Positions 24,496 through 34,201 are shown, counted from the first letter of the stretch. The stretch is 60,707 nt of DNA from an uncultured Prevotella sp. (GCA_944320285.1 CALUGX010000003.1:1-60707), one strand, 5' to 3'. Notes: generated from the sequence alone by a model not told the origin. Program-made: numbers and translations.

Positions 24496-26202
24496 TTATT
24501 TTTTCACTTTAGTAATATTGTCTCCATTCTTGATTATCAGCACACCGGTTGCAGGTATATCATTGACGTTGAATGCGTTGGCCGGTGCTGAGTACACCAT
24601 AACACCTGAAATGTTGTACACGCGTACGATGCCGTCATCTTCGCTTGCGGTTTCTACGTTGGTTATGCCTGATGTCCAGTTTGAATTGTTCTCGGCGGTG
24701 AGCGTTATGCTTGTGCCATTCTTAGTCATTATATAACTGTTGTTTACTTTTTCGTTGCTGCGTACTGGCTGTGCCTCGTTTTCATAGAAAGATTTGCTTG
24801 CAAGGTAAACACGATATTTGCCATCGGGAAGCGAAGCGACACTGATGGGTAACGGCATTACTGAAGCTCCATTGCCATACTCAATGATTACAGAGTTGGC
24901 AACATTGCCGAGTTCCGTAGTTACATTGGTATCCATGTTTGTTGCAACTAACATGACATTGCCTTCGAAAATGTCTATGTCAACATTGGCTATCATAGTG
25001 TTTTGGTCACATGTGAGCGATGTTCCGTTGTTCGTGATTTTGAGATTGTCAATGAGGCATAGCATTGATTTGTATGGTTCAGTAAAGCGGTTGTCATTCT
25101 CTGTTCTTACGATAATCATGCTTTGGCCAGCGACAAATCCAGTAGGATAATTCTGCGGGTTAAGCATTGATATGTCATAATAGCCGTCATAAGCGCCGTC
25201 CCATCCCCAGTTTACGTGTACGAGGCCGTCTTCGTTGTATCCGTCAATGACAAATGAGTGGCCGGCACCGTCACGGCCTTCACCAGCCAGAGTGCTGCCA
25301 CCATAGAGCAGCGGGCAGTTGTCATTAAGTTCCCTGTAAACGATGTTCATCCATTCTTCCTGTGGAAAATAATCGCGTGTGTACATTTTGATGTTGTCGT
25401 TGTAGCGGAAATATTCACGCAGGGCTTTGCACGCCATGTCTGGTCGTGCACCGCTGCCAGACTGGTTGTACTGCATCTCTACGGCCACTCCGCAATGGTA
25501 CATTAGTGTAGCCACGGCCTCCGCTTGTGTGTCGTTGTAACCATTGTCATACGAGTTGAGCATACTATTCCAATCGTATGTTGTTTCGCCAAAGTTTGCG
25601 TTGAGATTAAGGCGATTGCCTCCACCTTCTGGTGTGAAGTAATATCTCTTCGAACCGAAGCCTGTGACAGGCCATTTGTAGTAATACATTATCTGTGACA
25701 TTGCCGTGGCAACACAACCTGTGATGTAATTCATTTCGCCTCCTGCTGTCGTATATGTGGGACAAAGTCTGTTGAATGGCGCCTCTTGTCCCCATGTGCA
25801 AGTAAGCATTTGTGGCACGGCGCTCTTGTAGCTTGCGGGAACGGCAGATCGCTCGACACTCTGTCCGTTAGCCGTGGCTGTCTCAAGAGCCTCGGTTACT
25901 GCATTCATCCACCATTGTACGTTTGTTGGGATTTCGTCAGTCTGGGTTGCGTCTGAATATCCGAATACAGCCGGGAAACGGTCATCGTTGGCTATCACTG
26001 CGTAGCCTCCGCCTGCATATCCTAATACTGTTAGCTGGGCATTTTGATTTATAACCTTCATTGCAGCCACGCTGCGTGCTCCGCCTTTGTTGGTTATCAC
26101 TTTACCGGCGGCAGCCTTCATTTCGTCAAGACTGCGCTGCTTGCTCCAGGCATTGCTTGAGAATGCAAGCAGGAAACATAAAGAGAATAAAAGTTTTTTC
26201 AT
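24496..26202 (-). CDS. C10-family cysteine protease, copy 2
   Basis: 568 residues, a clear tandem paralogue of the downstream protease with the same order of signal peptide (1-20), propeptide, catalytic domain and C-terminal tail. The catalytic residues are Cys163 in YITGCVATAMSQIMYYY and His315 in GAGHSFVIDGYNEDGLVHVN. The tail VLIIKNGDNITKVKK parallels that of copy 1. The two proteins differ in the propeptide and in the loops around the substrate cleft, so they may have different specificity. It lies 100 bases after the lipoprotein gene, with a hairpin in between, and 17 bases before copy 1, so the two proteases share a transcript. Confidence 0.93.
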   Translation of the reverse strand: MKKLLFSLCFLLAFSSNAWSKQRSLDEMKAAAGKVITNKGGARSVAAMKVINQNAQLTVLGYAGGGYAVIANDDRFPAVFGYSDATQTDEIPTNVQWWMNAVTEALETATANGQSVERSAVPASYKSAVPQMLTCTWGQEAPFNRLCPTYTTAGGEMNYITGCVATAMSQIMYYYKWPVTGFGSKRYYFTPEGGGNRLNLNANFGETTYDWNSMLNSYDNGYNDTQAEAVATLMYHCGVAVEMQYNQSGSGARPDMACKALREYFRYNDNIKMYTRDYFPQEEWMNIVYRELNDNCPLLYGGSTLAGEGRDGAGHSFVIDGYNEDGLVHVNWGWDGAYDGYYDISMLNPQNYPTGFVAGQSMIIVRTENDNRFTEPYKSMLCLIDNLKITNNGTSLTCDQNTMIANVDIDIFEGNVMLVATNMDTNVTTELGNVANSVIIEYGNGASVMPLPISVASLPDGKYRVYLASKSFYENEAQPVRSNEKVNNSYIMTKNGTSITLTAENNSNWTSGITNVETASEDDGIVRVYNISGVMVYSAPANAFNVNDIPATGVLIIKNGDNITKVKK

Positions 26203-26234
26203 ATTTTAAGACTTTAAGATGTTCGTTTAACGGG

Positions 26235-26267
26235 AAAAAGGAAGCATGACGAACATGCTTCCTTTTG
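26235..26267 (-). terminator. hairpin between lipoprotein and protease genes
   Basis: AAAAAGGAAGCATG (26235-26248) and CATGCTTCCTTTTG (26254-26267) form a ~13-bp stem with U-rich flank on the minus strand. It could stop or attenuate the susC operon transcript before the proteases, setting a different expression level for them. Confidence 0.7.
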
Positions 26268-26302
26268 TTGTCAGAATAGTTATAAACCTTCCTGTTTCTG
26301 TA

Positions 26303-27256
26303 TCACTTTTTTGTAAGAGTTATGTTGCTGTATCGACAGGCCAATAAATTCGCAGAAAGTGCTGCTATACCTAAGTCATTGGTATTGTTGGCGAATGATA
26401 TTGTGCTTGGTGTGACACCGTCATCGCTAATTGACCACTGCCCAACATAAACGGTAGACATTTCTATCGTAGTCCCGTCAGTAGTCCCGCTCATTCCATA
26501 CCATGAGGCTTGTGTTGTGGCTTCCTCGCCGGTATTTTGATCGGTATAAGTGATATTTCCTATCGGAGACGTGCAGACGAACGAGAGTGTTCCTGTATTT
26601 GATGCTTCGTCATAAGTCCAAAGGAAGTCCCAGTTAAATGTTTCTTCCTGGTTAAGCAGATTTGTTGACGTAGCATAGAGGCGGTTCTCGTAGTGCGGGC
26701 TGTTAGCATTTGTAGGTCCGCTTATTGTGATTTCTTTTGATATTGTACCGCCGTTGAGCACATCTGTTGCCGTTAGAATCCATGTACCGAAGAACCTTTC
26801 GTAAAGAACGTCGTCGTTGTCTTCTATTGTTATGGTTGTCTGTGCTGTTGTAATCTCTGCACCTTCAGCGTTGATTATTGAAATGGTCATTGTGCGGTCT
26901 CCGTCAACTTCGTTGTTGTCAAGCAGCTGAAGTTCCACGTTGATGGTTGCTGTTGACGACGAGTCTGTGTTGAGGTTGAGGGTCTTGTCTGTTATTTTGT
27001 AGTCTTCTCCTTCTACAGCTCCATTGTTGCCGACAGGTGCTGTTCCTATTTCGAGGCGCACATTGCCGTTGCGTAGGCCGCTTACGTTTATCGGGAGGTT
27101 GACGTATCTGTCGGTCTCGTTCACGGTTATGGCCGTGTTCTCAAATCCGACAGTGCATTCATTAGTGTTAGTGTTGCTGTTGTCATCAGAGCATGCGGCA
27201 AACAACGAGCCAACAGCCACCAACACAAAAATCTTCAAATATTTAATATATTTCAT
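26303..27256 (-). CDS. surface lipoprotein with Calx-beta-like domain
   Basis: 317 residues with lipobox VGSLFAAC (Cys21), followed by SDDN, an acidic stretch of the kind that can direct lipoproteins to the Bacteroidota cell surface. Residues ~32-150 resemble a Calx-beta domain: VGFENTAITVNETDRYVNLP, QLLDNNEVDGDRTMTISI, TTITIEDNDD. Residues ~155-317 form a second beta-rich region (FFGTWILTATDVLNGG). It takes the position of SusE/SusF-type surface-binding lipoproteins, directly after susD (26-base gap). The ligand is probably the polymer captured by the SusC/SusD pair, here perhaps protein or peptide; this is inference. Confidence 0.85.
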   Translation of the reverse strand: MKYIKYLKIFVLVAVGSLFAACSDDNSNTNTNECTVGFENTAITVNETDRYVNLPINVSGLRNGNVRLEIGTAPVGNNGAVEGEDYKITDKTLNLNTDSSSTATINVELQLLDNNEVDGDRTMTISIINAEGAEITTAQTTITIEDNDDVLYERFFGTWILTATDVLNGGTISKEITISGPTNANSPHYENRLYATSTNLLNQEETFNWDFLWTYDEASNTGTLSFVCTSPIGNITYTDQNTGEEATTQASWYGMSGTTDGTTIEMSTVYVGQWSISDDGVTPSTISFANNTNDLGIAALSANLLACRYSNITLTKK

Positions 27257-27282
27257 GATTCAGTTATTTTAAAAGTCATTAA

Positions 27283-28824
27283 TTAATACCCAGGATTCTG
27301 TACAACCTTCGGGTTGGTGTCAGTCTCGTGTTTGGGGATAGGCCATACCAAACCGTTGTCGTCAGCATTCCTTGTCAGGTTGGTGGTGCTTTCGCTGCCA
27401 GGCATCAAACATACGTCTTCCTGTTGCGGCTCATAGCGTGTCAGATTGTCGTGCCAGCGTTTGATGTCAAAGAGGCGTGTGCCCTCGCCTACCATCTCGC
27501 GTTGACGCTCCTGCTTAATTTCCGTCATCAGCATCTGGGCGTTGGGATAAGTCGTTGACGCGTTGAATGACGGAATGCGGGCTGCCTTGAGGACGTTGAG
27601 GTATCTGCCGCCGTTCTCAGTATCGTTAAGCTGTGCGTATGCTTCGGCTGCGATGAGATACATCTCGGCTATTCTGAACACTTTGGGTTCGATTGTGAAG
27701 CGAGAATCTTCAGCTTGGTTGCCTATGCTGTTATAAATGCGGCTTCTGTCTTGGTACTTGTTGAAGAATGACACAGTTGCCACAGCACCTGTACTCCTGA
27801 TAATGATGCTTTGGTTGTGCCGGAAATAGATGTTCCTGCGGATGTCATCAGAAGAATAGAGGTCAAGCAAGCCTTTTGTCGGAATGTAGTCAGGCGTTGA
27901 GCTTCCGTCGGTTGTCATAGGCAGATACCTGATGCCCGATTGGGGAGGAAGTTCTGATGATGAAGTGGAGACTAACTGGAAAATTGTCTCGTTGCCCGCA
28001 TCCTGCTGCCAGAGCTGGCGGAAGTCACCTGTAGTTCCATCAAGCCAGTAGACATCGTTCTTTGCGATGAGTGCAGTGGCATTGTTGATGGCTGTTTGGT
28101 AGTCGTCCATCGCCAGCGCCACGCGTGCTCTGAGTGCGGTAATTGCGTTTTGCGTGATGTAACCATACGACGCCTCTTCTGTAACGTCATTTACATAAAG
28201 AGCCGCGCTGTCCATGTCTTCGATTATCTGCTCGTAAGTCTGGCGAAGAGTGTAGCGTGCCGGGTATGTGCTTGGCTCTGAAGACGGTACGTAATCAAGT
28301 CTGTAAGACACGCCGCTGTTGGCGTCGTCGGCCGTTTCGTCTTCATAGTCCTTGCAGAAATATTGTGCCAGCATGAACAACGAGTAAGCCCTTGTGAAGA
28401 AGGCCTCGCCTTTTATGTTCCTTATTGTCTGCACATCCTCGTTGGAAAACCCTGACATATCCAGCTTGTTGTATCCGTCTATGATGAAGTTGGCGCGTGC
28501 GGTGAGACCCTGGAAGTTTGCGTAGACACCGTCACAGATTGATTCTTGGTTAGTCTTCGTCCAGCGGTACACTTCGCCGAGGCTGTTTGAGAAGCCTATT
28601 ACGGCGTTGAAAGCATCGCACTGCACCTCTACGGCAGCGTAAGTTTCACCGTAGATTGCGCTGCGCAAACCTGAATAAAGACTGTTGCGGTTTTGCTCGA
28701 AATCATTGACAGACTGTAACGCCTCATCGTCTGGAATAGAGTCGTATGGCTCTTTGTCCATGTCGCAAGAGGTGACAAGCCCTGCGGCCAATGCGAGAAG
28801 CAAATATATTTTTTTCATCTTCAT
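27283..28824 (-). CDS. SusD/RagB-family lipoprotein
   Basis: 513 residues. The lipobox AAGLVTSC (Cys20) is followed by the usual SusD N-terminal segment DMDKEPYDSIPDDEALQS. TPR-like helices alternate with loops. The C-terminal NLTRNADDNGLVWPIPKHE then PKVVQNPGY is the conserved SusD end. It forms the lid of the SusC transporter and captures substrate at the surface. Neighbouring C10 proteases and the absence of any glycosidase suggest a RagB-like peptide-binding role rather than glycan binding. It lies 19 bases after the susC stop on the same transcript. Confidence 0.93.
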   Translation of the reverse strand: MKMKKIYLLLALAAGLVTSCDMDKEPYDSIPDDEALQSVNDFEQNRNSLYSGLRSAIYGETYAAVEVQCDAFNAVIGFSNSLGEVYRWTKTNQESICDGVYANFQGLTARANFIIDGYNKLDMSGFSNEDVQTIRNIKGEAFFTRAYSLFMLAQYFCKDYEDETADDANSGVSYRLDYVPSSEPSTYPARYTLRQTYEQIIEDMDSAALYVNDVTEEASYGYITQNAITALRARVALAMDDYQTAINNATALIAKNDVYWLDGTTGDFRQLWQQDAGNETIFQLVSTSSSELPPQSGIRYLPMTTDGSSTPDYIPTKGLLDLYSSDDIRRNIYFRHNQSIIIRSTGAVATVSFFNKYQDRSRIYNSIGNQAEDSRFTIEPKVFRIAEMYLIAAEAYAQLNDTENGGRYLNVLKAARIPSFNASTTYPNAQMLMTEIKQERQREMVGEGTRLFDIKRWHDNLTRYEPQQEDVCLMPGSESTTNLTRNADDNGLVWPIPKHETDTNPKVVQNPGY

Positions 28825-28843
28825 GTATTTGTTTTCGTTGGGG

Positions 28844-31800
28844 TTAGAATGTTAATTGTGCGCCGAAAGAGTATTGGCGTGTATTCGGGTAGTCGCCCAG
28901 GGTCAGGTTTGTGCTCACCTCGGGGTCGTAGCCGGAGAATTCGGAGTGTGCTATCGTCCACAAGTTGCGTCCTACGAAGAACAGTTTGAGGTCTTTGATG
29001 AAATGAGTTGACTCGATCAGTTTCTTCGGGAACGTGTAAGACAGCTGGAGCATCTTGAGACGGACGAATGAAGCGTTTTCAAGCAGGTGTGAGTCCATGT
29101 GAACTTCAGCATCGGCCGCCGGTATGTTAGTGATGTCTCCGGGCTTTTGCCACATATTGAGCATGTCTACAGTTTGGTTGAAACGTGTGAGGTTTACCGG
29201 GTTTTCTGTGAAATAACGTTCATTGTTCATGACGTAGCGTCCGAACATACCGGTGAACTGGAGATCTAACTGTAGGCCTTTCCATGACACTGTGGTGTTA
29301 AAACCACCTGACCAAGGAGCTTTGAAGCTCTTGCCTAACATTACGGCATTGTCTTCAGAGTATACTTTTGTCTCGTTTCCGTTCTTATCCAACCATACGT
29401 TTTGTCCGTCAACGGGGTCAACATGGCTCCAACGTACCAGATAGAACTCGCCGTAAGGATGTCCTACTTCGAGACGTGTACCGGTGTTCGGCTCCGTGTA
29501 TGCGTCTTGGTAAGCAAAGAGTTCGGTTATCTCGTTGTAGTTGTAGTTGCCGTTCAAGCTGACATTCCAATACCAATCCTTGTTGCGTATGATGTCAGCG
29601 CTTACTGTGAAGTCGAAGCCTCGGTTGAGCATCTTACCTACATTACCCCAACCGGAAGAGAAGCCTGTTGTGTAAGAATAAGGTATCGACATGAGCATAT
29701 CAGACGTAACCTTGTTGTAGAACTGGAAGTCGAAGTTGATGCGGTTGAACACTCTACCGCTCAGGGCAAGGTTGAATGTCTTTACTGTTTCCCATGTGAG
29801 GTCATCGTTTGCCGGGTTTGCAATGGCAGTACTTGGATTGCCGTTGTAATTTGTACCAGTGCTGACAAGACCGAGAGCCATATATGGTGAGATACCAGAG
29901 TTACCGGTGGTACCGTAGCTGACTTTGAGCTGCAAATCGTTAAGCCACTTCTTTGCCGGAGCCATGAACTTTTCATTAGTGATGTTCCACATTATGGCTC
30001 CAGCGCCGAATGTAGCCCATCTGTGACCGTCGGCAAAGAGAGAAGAGCCGTCACGGCGGATAGATAGGTCTACAAAGTAGCGGTTGTCAAAGCCGTAGTT
30101 GAGCATACCGAACCATGAGTTCCTGACAAGTTCTTGTATTGTTTGCACCGGAATGTTCACGCCGTCTTGTGTTGCGGCGGAGAGCAGCATGAGGCGGTTG
30201 TCGGTGAGGCCTTCAACAGTTACACCAAAGCCAGTGTCTTTCTGTATGAGTGACTCCTGTCCGAGTAACACTGTGAAGTCATGTTTGCGCATGATGTTGA
30301 ATTTGTATTCGGCAGTGTTTGTGACAGTCCAGCTGTATGTTCTGGCAAAAGTTTCTGAGCGTGAGCCTGTAGGGAATACTTCAGGATCTGTAGCTTTTGT
30401 ATTGTATTGTTTTTGCCAAGCTCTGTTATCGGCAAATTCAAGACCTACAGCCGAGCGCAGGTTAAGTCCCTTGATGGGGTTAATGTTTACAAATGCGTTC
30501 TCGTTGATGCGCACAATGTCTTGGCCTTGCGGCTGGAGAGATGACACCCAATATGGATCGTATGCTCCCATCATGTCATAGAAATGCAGTCTTTCCCCGT
30601 ATCCGTCGAATGTACTGTTGGCGTAGTCGCTGGTGTTGAGGCCAAGTATCTCATATTGCGACTGTGCGGGGTTAAACATATGTGCAGCGAAGGCCTTGTT
30701 GTATATGCTTGACCTGTTGCTGCCATCGGCACCGAACACCGTCTCTTGGAACTTAGTATATGCCAAGTTTGTGTTAGAGCCGATTTTCAGCCAAGGTGTT
30801 ATGTTTGCCTCGATGTTGGCGCGTAAGGCCTCGCGTCGCATATTTGAGTCGTCCATTATACCGTCGGCATCGTAATGGTTGAATGATACGAGGTAAGAGA
30901 CGGTCTCTGAACCTCCACGCACGCTTGCGTTTACCTGCCATGTGGGGGCTGTGCCTCCGAGAAATACATCGCGCCAGTTTGTGCCAATGCCGTATTTCTT
31001 ATAATATGCCCTTTGCGCTTGATAGTTTGCATTGTCAGCAAGCGAAGGGTTGGCTATCTGTTGTAGCTCAAGCCATTGGTTCGCATTCATCATGTCAGCG
31101 AAGTCGCCGGCAATTTCAGAAACGCCATACTGTGCTGAGACGGCCACGGTGGGAGCCTCGCCGAACTTACCGCGTTTGGTGGTGATGATGATTACGCCGT
31201 TGGCCGCACGCGAACCGTATATGGCGGTTGACGATGCGTCCTTGAGCACAGTCATGTTCTCTATGTCGTTGGGATTGAGCGATAGGAACGTACTTTGTGT
31301 CACCTCGCTACCGTCAAGTATGATAAGGGGTTCTGTATTGGCGTATATGGAGCTTGTTCCGCGGATGCTCATCGACGACGTGGCCGAAGGCTCGCCTGAC
31401 GACGTGAACACCTGGAGGCCGGCTACTTGACCTTGCATGGCGTCGCCTACGTTGGCAATAGGCCTGTTGGTGAGTTGCTCGCCGCCGACTGTTGCCACCG
31501 AACCTGCGATGGTGCCGAGCTTACGGGCTGAACCGTAACCTGTGACAACGAGTTCGTCAAGAGCGGTTTCTTCCGGCTCAAGGACGATTTTCATGTTGTC
31601 TGAGGCTTTTACTGTTACGGTCTTCATGCCGATGTAAGAGACCGTAAGGTCTTCTCCTTGTTTAGCATTGACAGAAAATTTTCCGTCAATGTCGGTCACC
31701 GTGCCGGCTTCCGAGCCGACAACCCTCACCGTGGCACCGATGACGGGCTGCCCGTCCTCCTGTGAAACCACGGTACCCGTGACTGACGTTTGGGCCAGCG

Positions 31801-31855
31801 CAATCCCCAATGACAGGAAGAAGCAGGCCAAAATCGTTGTTAGTCTTTTTTCCAT
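28844..31855 (-). CDS. SusC/RagA-family TonB-dependent outer-membrane transporter
   Basis: 1003 residues with a signal peptide (1-21), a carboxypeptidase-like beta domain (VTGTVVSQEDGQPVIGATVR), a DELVVTGYG TonB-box-like segment (~99-107), a plug domain (GSVATVGGEQLTNRPIANVG, LDGSEVTQ, SRAANGVIIITTKRG) and a 22-strand-type barrel ending in RQYSFGAQLTF. It imports large substrates handed over by SusD with energy from TonB. The length is typical for the smaller SusC/RagA proteins. It is the first gene of a five-gene minus-strand locus, whose -7 box lies at 31906-31913. No dedicated regulator is adjacent. Confidence 0.95.
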   Translation of the reverse strand: MEKRLTTILACFFLSLGIALAQTSVTGTVVSQEDGQPVIGATVRVVGSEAGTVTDIDGKFSVNAKQGEDLTVSYIGMKTVTVKASDNMKIVLEPEETALDELVVTGYGSARKLGTIAGSVATVGGEQLTNRPIANVGDAMQGQVAGLQVFTSSGEPSATSSMSIRGTSSIYANTEPLIILDGSEVTQSTFLSLNPNDIENMTVLKDASSTAIYGSRAANGVIIITTKRGKFGEAPTVAVSAQYGVSEIAGDFADMMNANQWLELQQIANPSLADNANYQAQRAYYKKYGIGTNWRDVFLGGTAPTWQVNASVRGGSETVSYLVSFNHYDADGIMDDSNMRREALRANIEANITPWLKIGSNTNLAYTKFQETVFGADGSNRSSIYNKAFAAHMFNPAQSQYEILGLNTSDYANSTFDGYGERLHFYDMMGAYDPYWVSSLQPQGQDIVRINENAFVNINPIKGLNLRSAVGLEFADNRAWQKQYNTKATDPEVFPTGSRSETFARTYSWTVTNTAEYKFNIMRKHDFTVLLGQESLIQKDTGFGVTVEGLTDNRLMLLSAATQDGVNIPVQTIQELVRNSWFGMLNYGFDNRYFVDLSIRRDGSSLFADGHRWATFGAGAIMWNITNEKFMAPAKKWLNDLQLKVSYGTTGNSGISPYMALGLVSTGTNYNGNPSTAIANPANDDLTWETVKTFNLALSGRVFNRINFDFQFYNKVTSDMLMSIPYSYTTGFSSGWGNVGKMLNRGFDFTVSADIIRNKDWYWNVSLNGNYNYNEITELFAYQDAYTEPNTGTRLEVGHPYGEFYLVRWSHVDPVDGQNVWLDKNGNETKVYSEDNAVMLGKSFKAPWSGGFNTTVSWKGLQLDLQFTGMFGRYVMNNERYFTENPVNLTRFNQTVDMLNMWQKPGDITNIPAADAEVHMDSHLLENASFVRLKMLQLSYTFPKKLIESTHFIKDLKLFFVGRNLWTIAHSEFSGYDPEVSTNLTLGDYPNTRQYSFGAQLTF

Positions 31856-31905
31856 AAATACTCTCTCTAAAAAATAAAATTTGGTTGTACGTTTATTAGA
31901 TTTTG

Positions 31906-31913
31906 CAAAATTA
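31906..31913 (-). promoter_or_regulatory. -7 box of susC locus
   Basis: CAAAATTA reads TAATTTTG on the minus strand (TAnnTTTG), 50 bases before the susC start. Confidence 0.6.
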
Positions 31914-32238
31914 AAGATAAATTCAACATGAACGAAATAAAAATGAAAAAAAAACGGTTAGCCATCCGTTTTTTAACAAAAGTATCAGTGATTTTCTGAC
32001 GTTTTGTCGTTAAGTGATATTTTTACACTCAAATATCTTTCATTTTGTATCAATATATATTGTATAAAAAATGTATATTTACAATCATAAAAACGTATAT
32101 GGGACATTGTTGTCAAGGTTTTTAAGACACGGGTGTCCGCATGCGTCGGGGCTGGCCGTTGTGCGCCATGCCGCGTGCAGGAAAGAACCTATTTGACACA
32201 TTTTCTTAATTATTACCCCTTAATTTTTAATTATTTCT

Positions 32239-32246
32239 TACCTTTG
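32239..32246 (+). promoter_or_regulatory. -7 box of gpmI
   Basis: TACCTTTG matches TAnnTTTG and lies 27 bases before the gpmI ATG. Confidence 0.7.
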
Positions 32247-32273
32247 CATCGGTTTTTTTAAGATTTAAAGATT

Positions 32274-33797
32274 ATGGCAAAGAAAGCATTATTGATGATA
32301 CTCGACGGATGGGGTATCGGAAAACATGGGGCGGGCGACGTGATTTATAATACGCCGACGCCTTATCTTGATTATCTTAACGCCGTAAGCCCGCATTCAC
32401 AGCTCCAGGCTTCAGGCGAGGACGTTGGTCTGCCCGACAGGCAGATGGGCAATTCGGAGGTGGGACACCTCAACATCGGCGCTGGCAGGATTGTTTATCA
32501 GGATTTGGTGAAGATTAACCGTGCCTGCAAGGACGGCTCTATACTGAAGAACCCGGAGATTGTCAACGCTTACAGCTATGCCAAGGAGAACGGTAAGAAG
32601 CTGCACTTGATGGGCTTGACGTCTGACGGCGGCGTGCACTCGTCGCTCGACCACCTGTTTAAACTGATTGAGATAGGCAAGGAGTACGGCCTTAACGACG
32701 TTTACGTGCACTGCTTCATGGACGGGCGCGACACCGACCCGAAGAGCGGGGCGGGCTTCATCAGCGAGCTTGAAGGCGTCTGCAAGCAGAACGGCGCCCA
32801 CGTGGCCAGCATCATCGGCCGTTTCTATGCTATGGACCGCGACAAGCGTTGGGCGCGTGTGAAAGAGGCTTACGACTTGCTCGTAGAGGGCAAGGGCAAG
32901 CAGGCCGTCGACATGGTTAAGGCTATGGAGGAAAGCTATGCCGAGGGCGTAACCGACGAGTTCGTAAAGCCTATCAACAACTCAACCGTTGACGGCACAA
33001 TCCGGGAGGGCGACGTTGTGATATTCATCAACTTCCGCAACGACCGCGCCAAGGAGCTGACCCAGGTGCTGACGCAGCAGGATATGCCCGAAGAGGGTAT
33101 GCACACGATAAAAGGCCTGCAATATTACTGCATGACGCCGTATGACGCCTCGTTCAAGGGTGTGCACGTGCTCTTTCCGAAGGAGAACGTGGAAGACACT
33201 CTCGGCGAATACCTCAGCAAGCAGGGCAAGAAGCAGCTGCACACGGCCGAGACTGAGAAGTACGCCCACGTGACGTTCTTCTTCAACGGAGGCCGCGAAG
33301 CCCCCTATGAGGGCGAGGACCGCATACTCGTGCCGTCGCCGAAGGTTGCCACATACGACCTGAAGCCTGAAATGAGCGCATACGAAGTGAAAGACAAGCT
33401 CGTGGGCGCGATAAACACCCAGGAGTACGACTTCATCGTGGTGAACTTCGCCAACGGCGACATGGTGGGACACACGGGTGTTTACCACGCCATCGCGAAG
33501 GCTGTGTGGGCCGTTGACAACTGCGTGAAAGAGGTGATAGAGGCTGCCAAGGCCAACGGCTACGAGGCCATCATCATTGCCGACCACGGCAATGCCGACA
33601 ATGCCATCAACGCCGACGGCACGCCTAACACGGCCCACTCGCTGAACCCCGTGCCCTTTATCTACGTTACCGACAACAACAGCGCGACGGTGAAGGACGG
33701 CCGACTGGCCGACGTGGCACCCTCAATCCTGCACATAATGGGACTTGAGCAGCCTGCCGACATGACCGGCGAGAACCTCATCTGCGATAACAAGTAG
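32274..33797 (+). CDS. gpmI: 2,3-bisphosphoglycerate-independent phosphoglycerate mutase
   Basis: 507 residues; interconverts 3- and 2-phosphoglycerate in glycolysis, using Mn2+ and a phosphoserine intermediate. The nucleophile is Ser61 in [13 protein letters not shown], and the start [12 protein letters not shown] carries the first metal Asp. [11 protein letters not shown] (~143-153), [14 protein letters not shown] (~182-195), NFRNDRA (~260-266), and the C-terminal metal sites DMVGHTG (~400) and IADHGNADN (~438-446) are intact. Length matches the family (~510). It has its own promoter and a terminator follows. Confidence 0.97.
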   Translation: MAKKALLMILDGWGIGKHGAGDVIYNTPTPYLDYLNAVSPHSQLQASGEDVGLPDRQMGNSEVGHLNIGAGRIVYQDLVKINRACKDGSILKNPEIVNAYSYAKENGKKLHLMGLTSDGGVHSSLDHLFKLIEIGKEYGLNDVYVHCFMDGRDTDPKSGAGFISELEGVCKQNGAHVASIIGRFYAMDRDKRWARVKEAYDLLVEGKGKQAVDMVKAMEESYAEGVTDEFVKPINNSTVDGTIREGDVVIFINFRNDRAKELTQVLTQQDMPEEGMHTIKGLQYYCMTPYDASFKGVHVLFPKENVEDTLGEYLSKQGKKQLHTAETEKYAHVTFFFNGGREAPYEGEDRILVPSPKVATYDLKPEMSAYEVKDKLVGAINTQEYDFIVVNFANGDMVGHTGVYHAIAKAVWAVDNCVKEVIEAAKANGYEAIIIADHGNADNAINADGTPNTAHSLNPVPFIYVTDNNSATVKDGRLADVAPSILHIMGLEQPADMTGENLICDNK

Positions 33798-33834
33798 CAG
33801 CAAGCAATCATTGTCACTAAGTTTTTAAGGTCTG

Positions 33835-33872
33835 AAAGCCCTCCACGCCGGCACCGGCGGCGGAGGGCTTTA
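33835..33872 (+). terminator. intrinsic terminator after gpmI
   Basis: AAAGCCCTCCACGCCGG (33835-33851) pairs with CCGGCGGCGGAGGGCTTT (33854-33871) apart from one offset base; the right arm ends in TTTAT. The stem is very stable. Confidence 0.8.
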
Positions 33873-33930
33873 TCGTTGTTCCGGCGGTATTGTGTATGTA
33901 TCTGTGTGCCAGACACTTACAGACAGCATT

Positions 33931-34019
33931 GCGAAAGGTGCCCTTTCGCTGTGTAAAAGGTGTCCTTTTGCTGTGTAAAAGATGCCCTTTTGCTGTGTGA
34001 AAGATGCCCTTTTGCATGG
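33931..34019. repeat. 22-nt palindromic repeat array B (four units)
   Basis: Four head-to-tail units with a 22-base period: cores AAAGGTGCCCTTTCGC, AAAGGTGTCCTTTTGC, AAAGATGCCCTTTTGC and AAAGATGCCCTTTTGC, with spacers close to TGTGTA. Each core is a small palindrome. This is the most regular array in the window; it lies between the gpmI terminator and the activase promoter. Confidence 0.85.
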
Positions 34020-34161
34020 CGGGAGTATGCTCATGTGCCGTTTACCGCCGTATCGGCTGCTTGTATTAGGATTGTGACAGATGATAAGTCTATTTTAATA
34101 TTATGTGAAATTTCGTATATTTTTTGTCTGTTAAAGATAACTTTTGTAGGATGTAATTTAG

Positions 34162-34169
34162 TACCTTTG
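34162..34169 (+). promoter_or_regulatory. -7 box of the activase gene
   Basis: TACCTTTG matches TAnnTTTG, 32 bases before ATG 34202. A TTTG lies at 34143-34146, but the spacing (15) is shorter than usual. Confidence 0.6.
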
Positions 34170-34201
34170 CACCCGGTAAAGAAGGATTGTGAAATTCAAA
34201 G

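Larger units (their letters stand above)
31856..32273. other. AT-rich divergent regulatory interval (susC / gpmI)
   Basis: 418 bases with no gene. It holds the susC promoter (31906-31913, minus) and the gpmI promoter (32239-32246, plus). A perfect palindrome CAATATATATTG at 32051-32062 with flanking AT repeats is a possible operator, but nothing identifies the regulator. Confidence 0.45.

Noticed and set aside
33931..34019. The four-unit array as a CRISPR
   Set aside because: Units of 22 bases are contiguous, with only ~6 nearly constant bases between cores; there are no unique 30-40-base spacers and no cas genes in the window.
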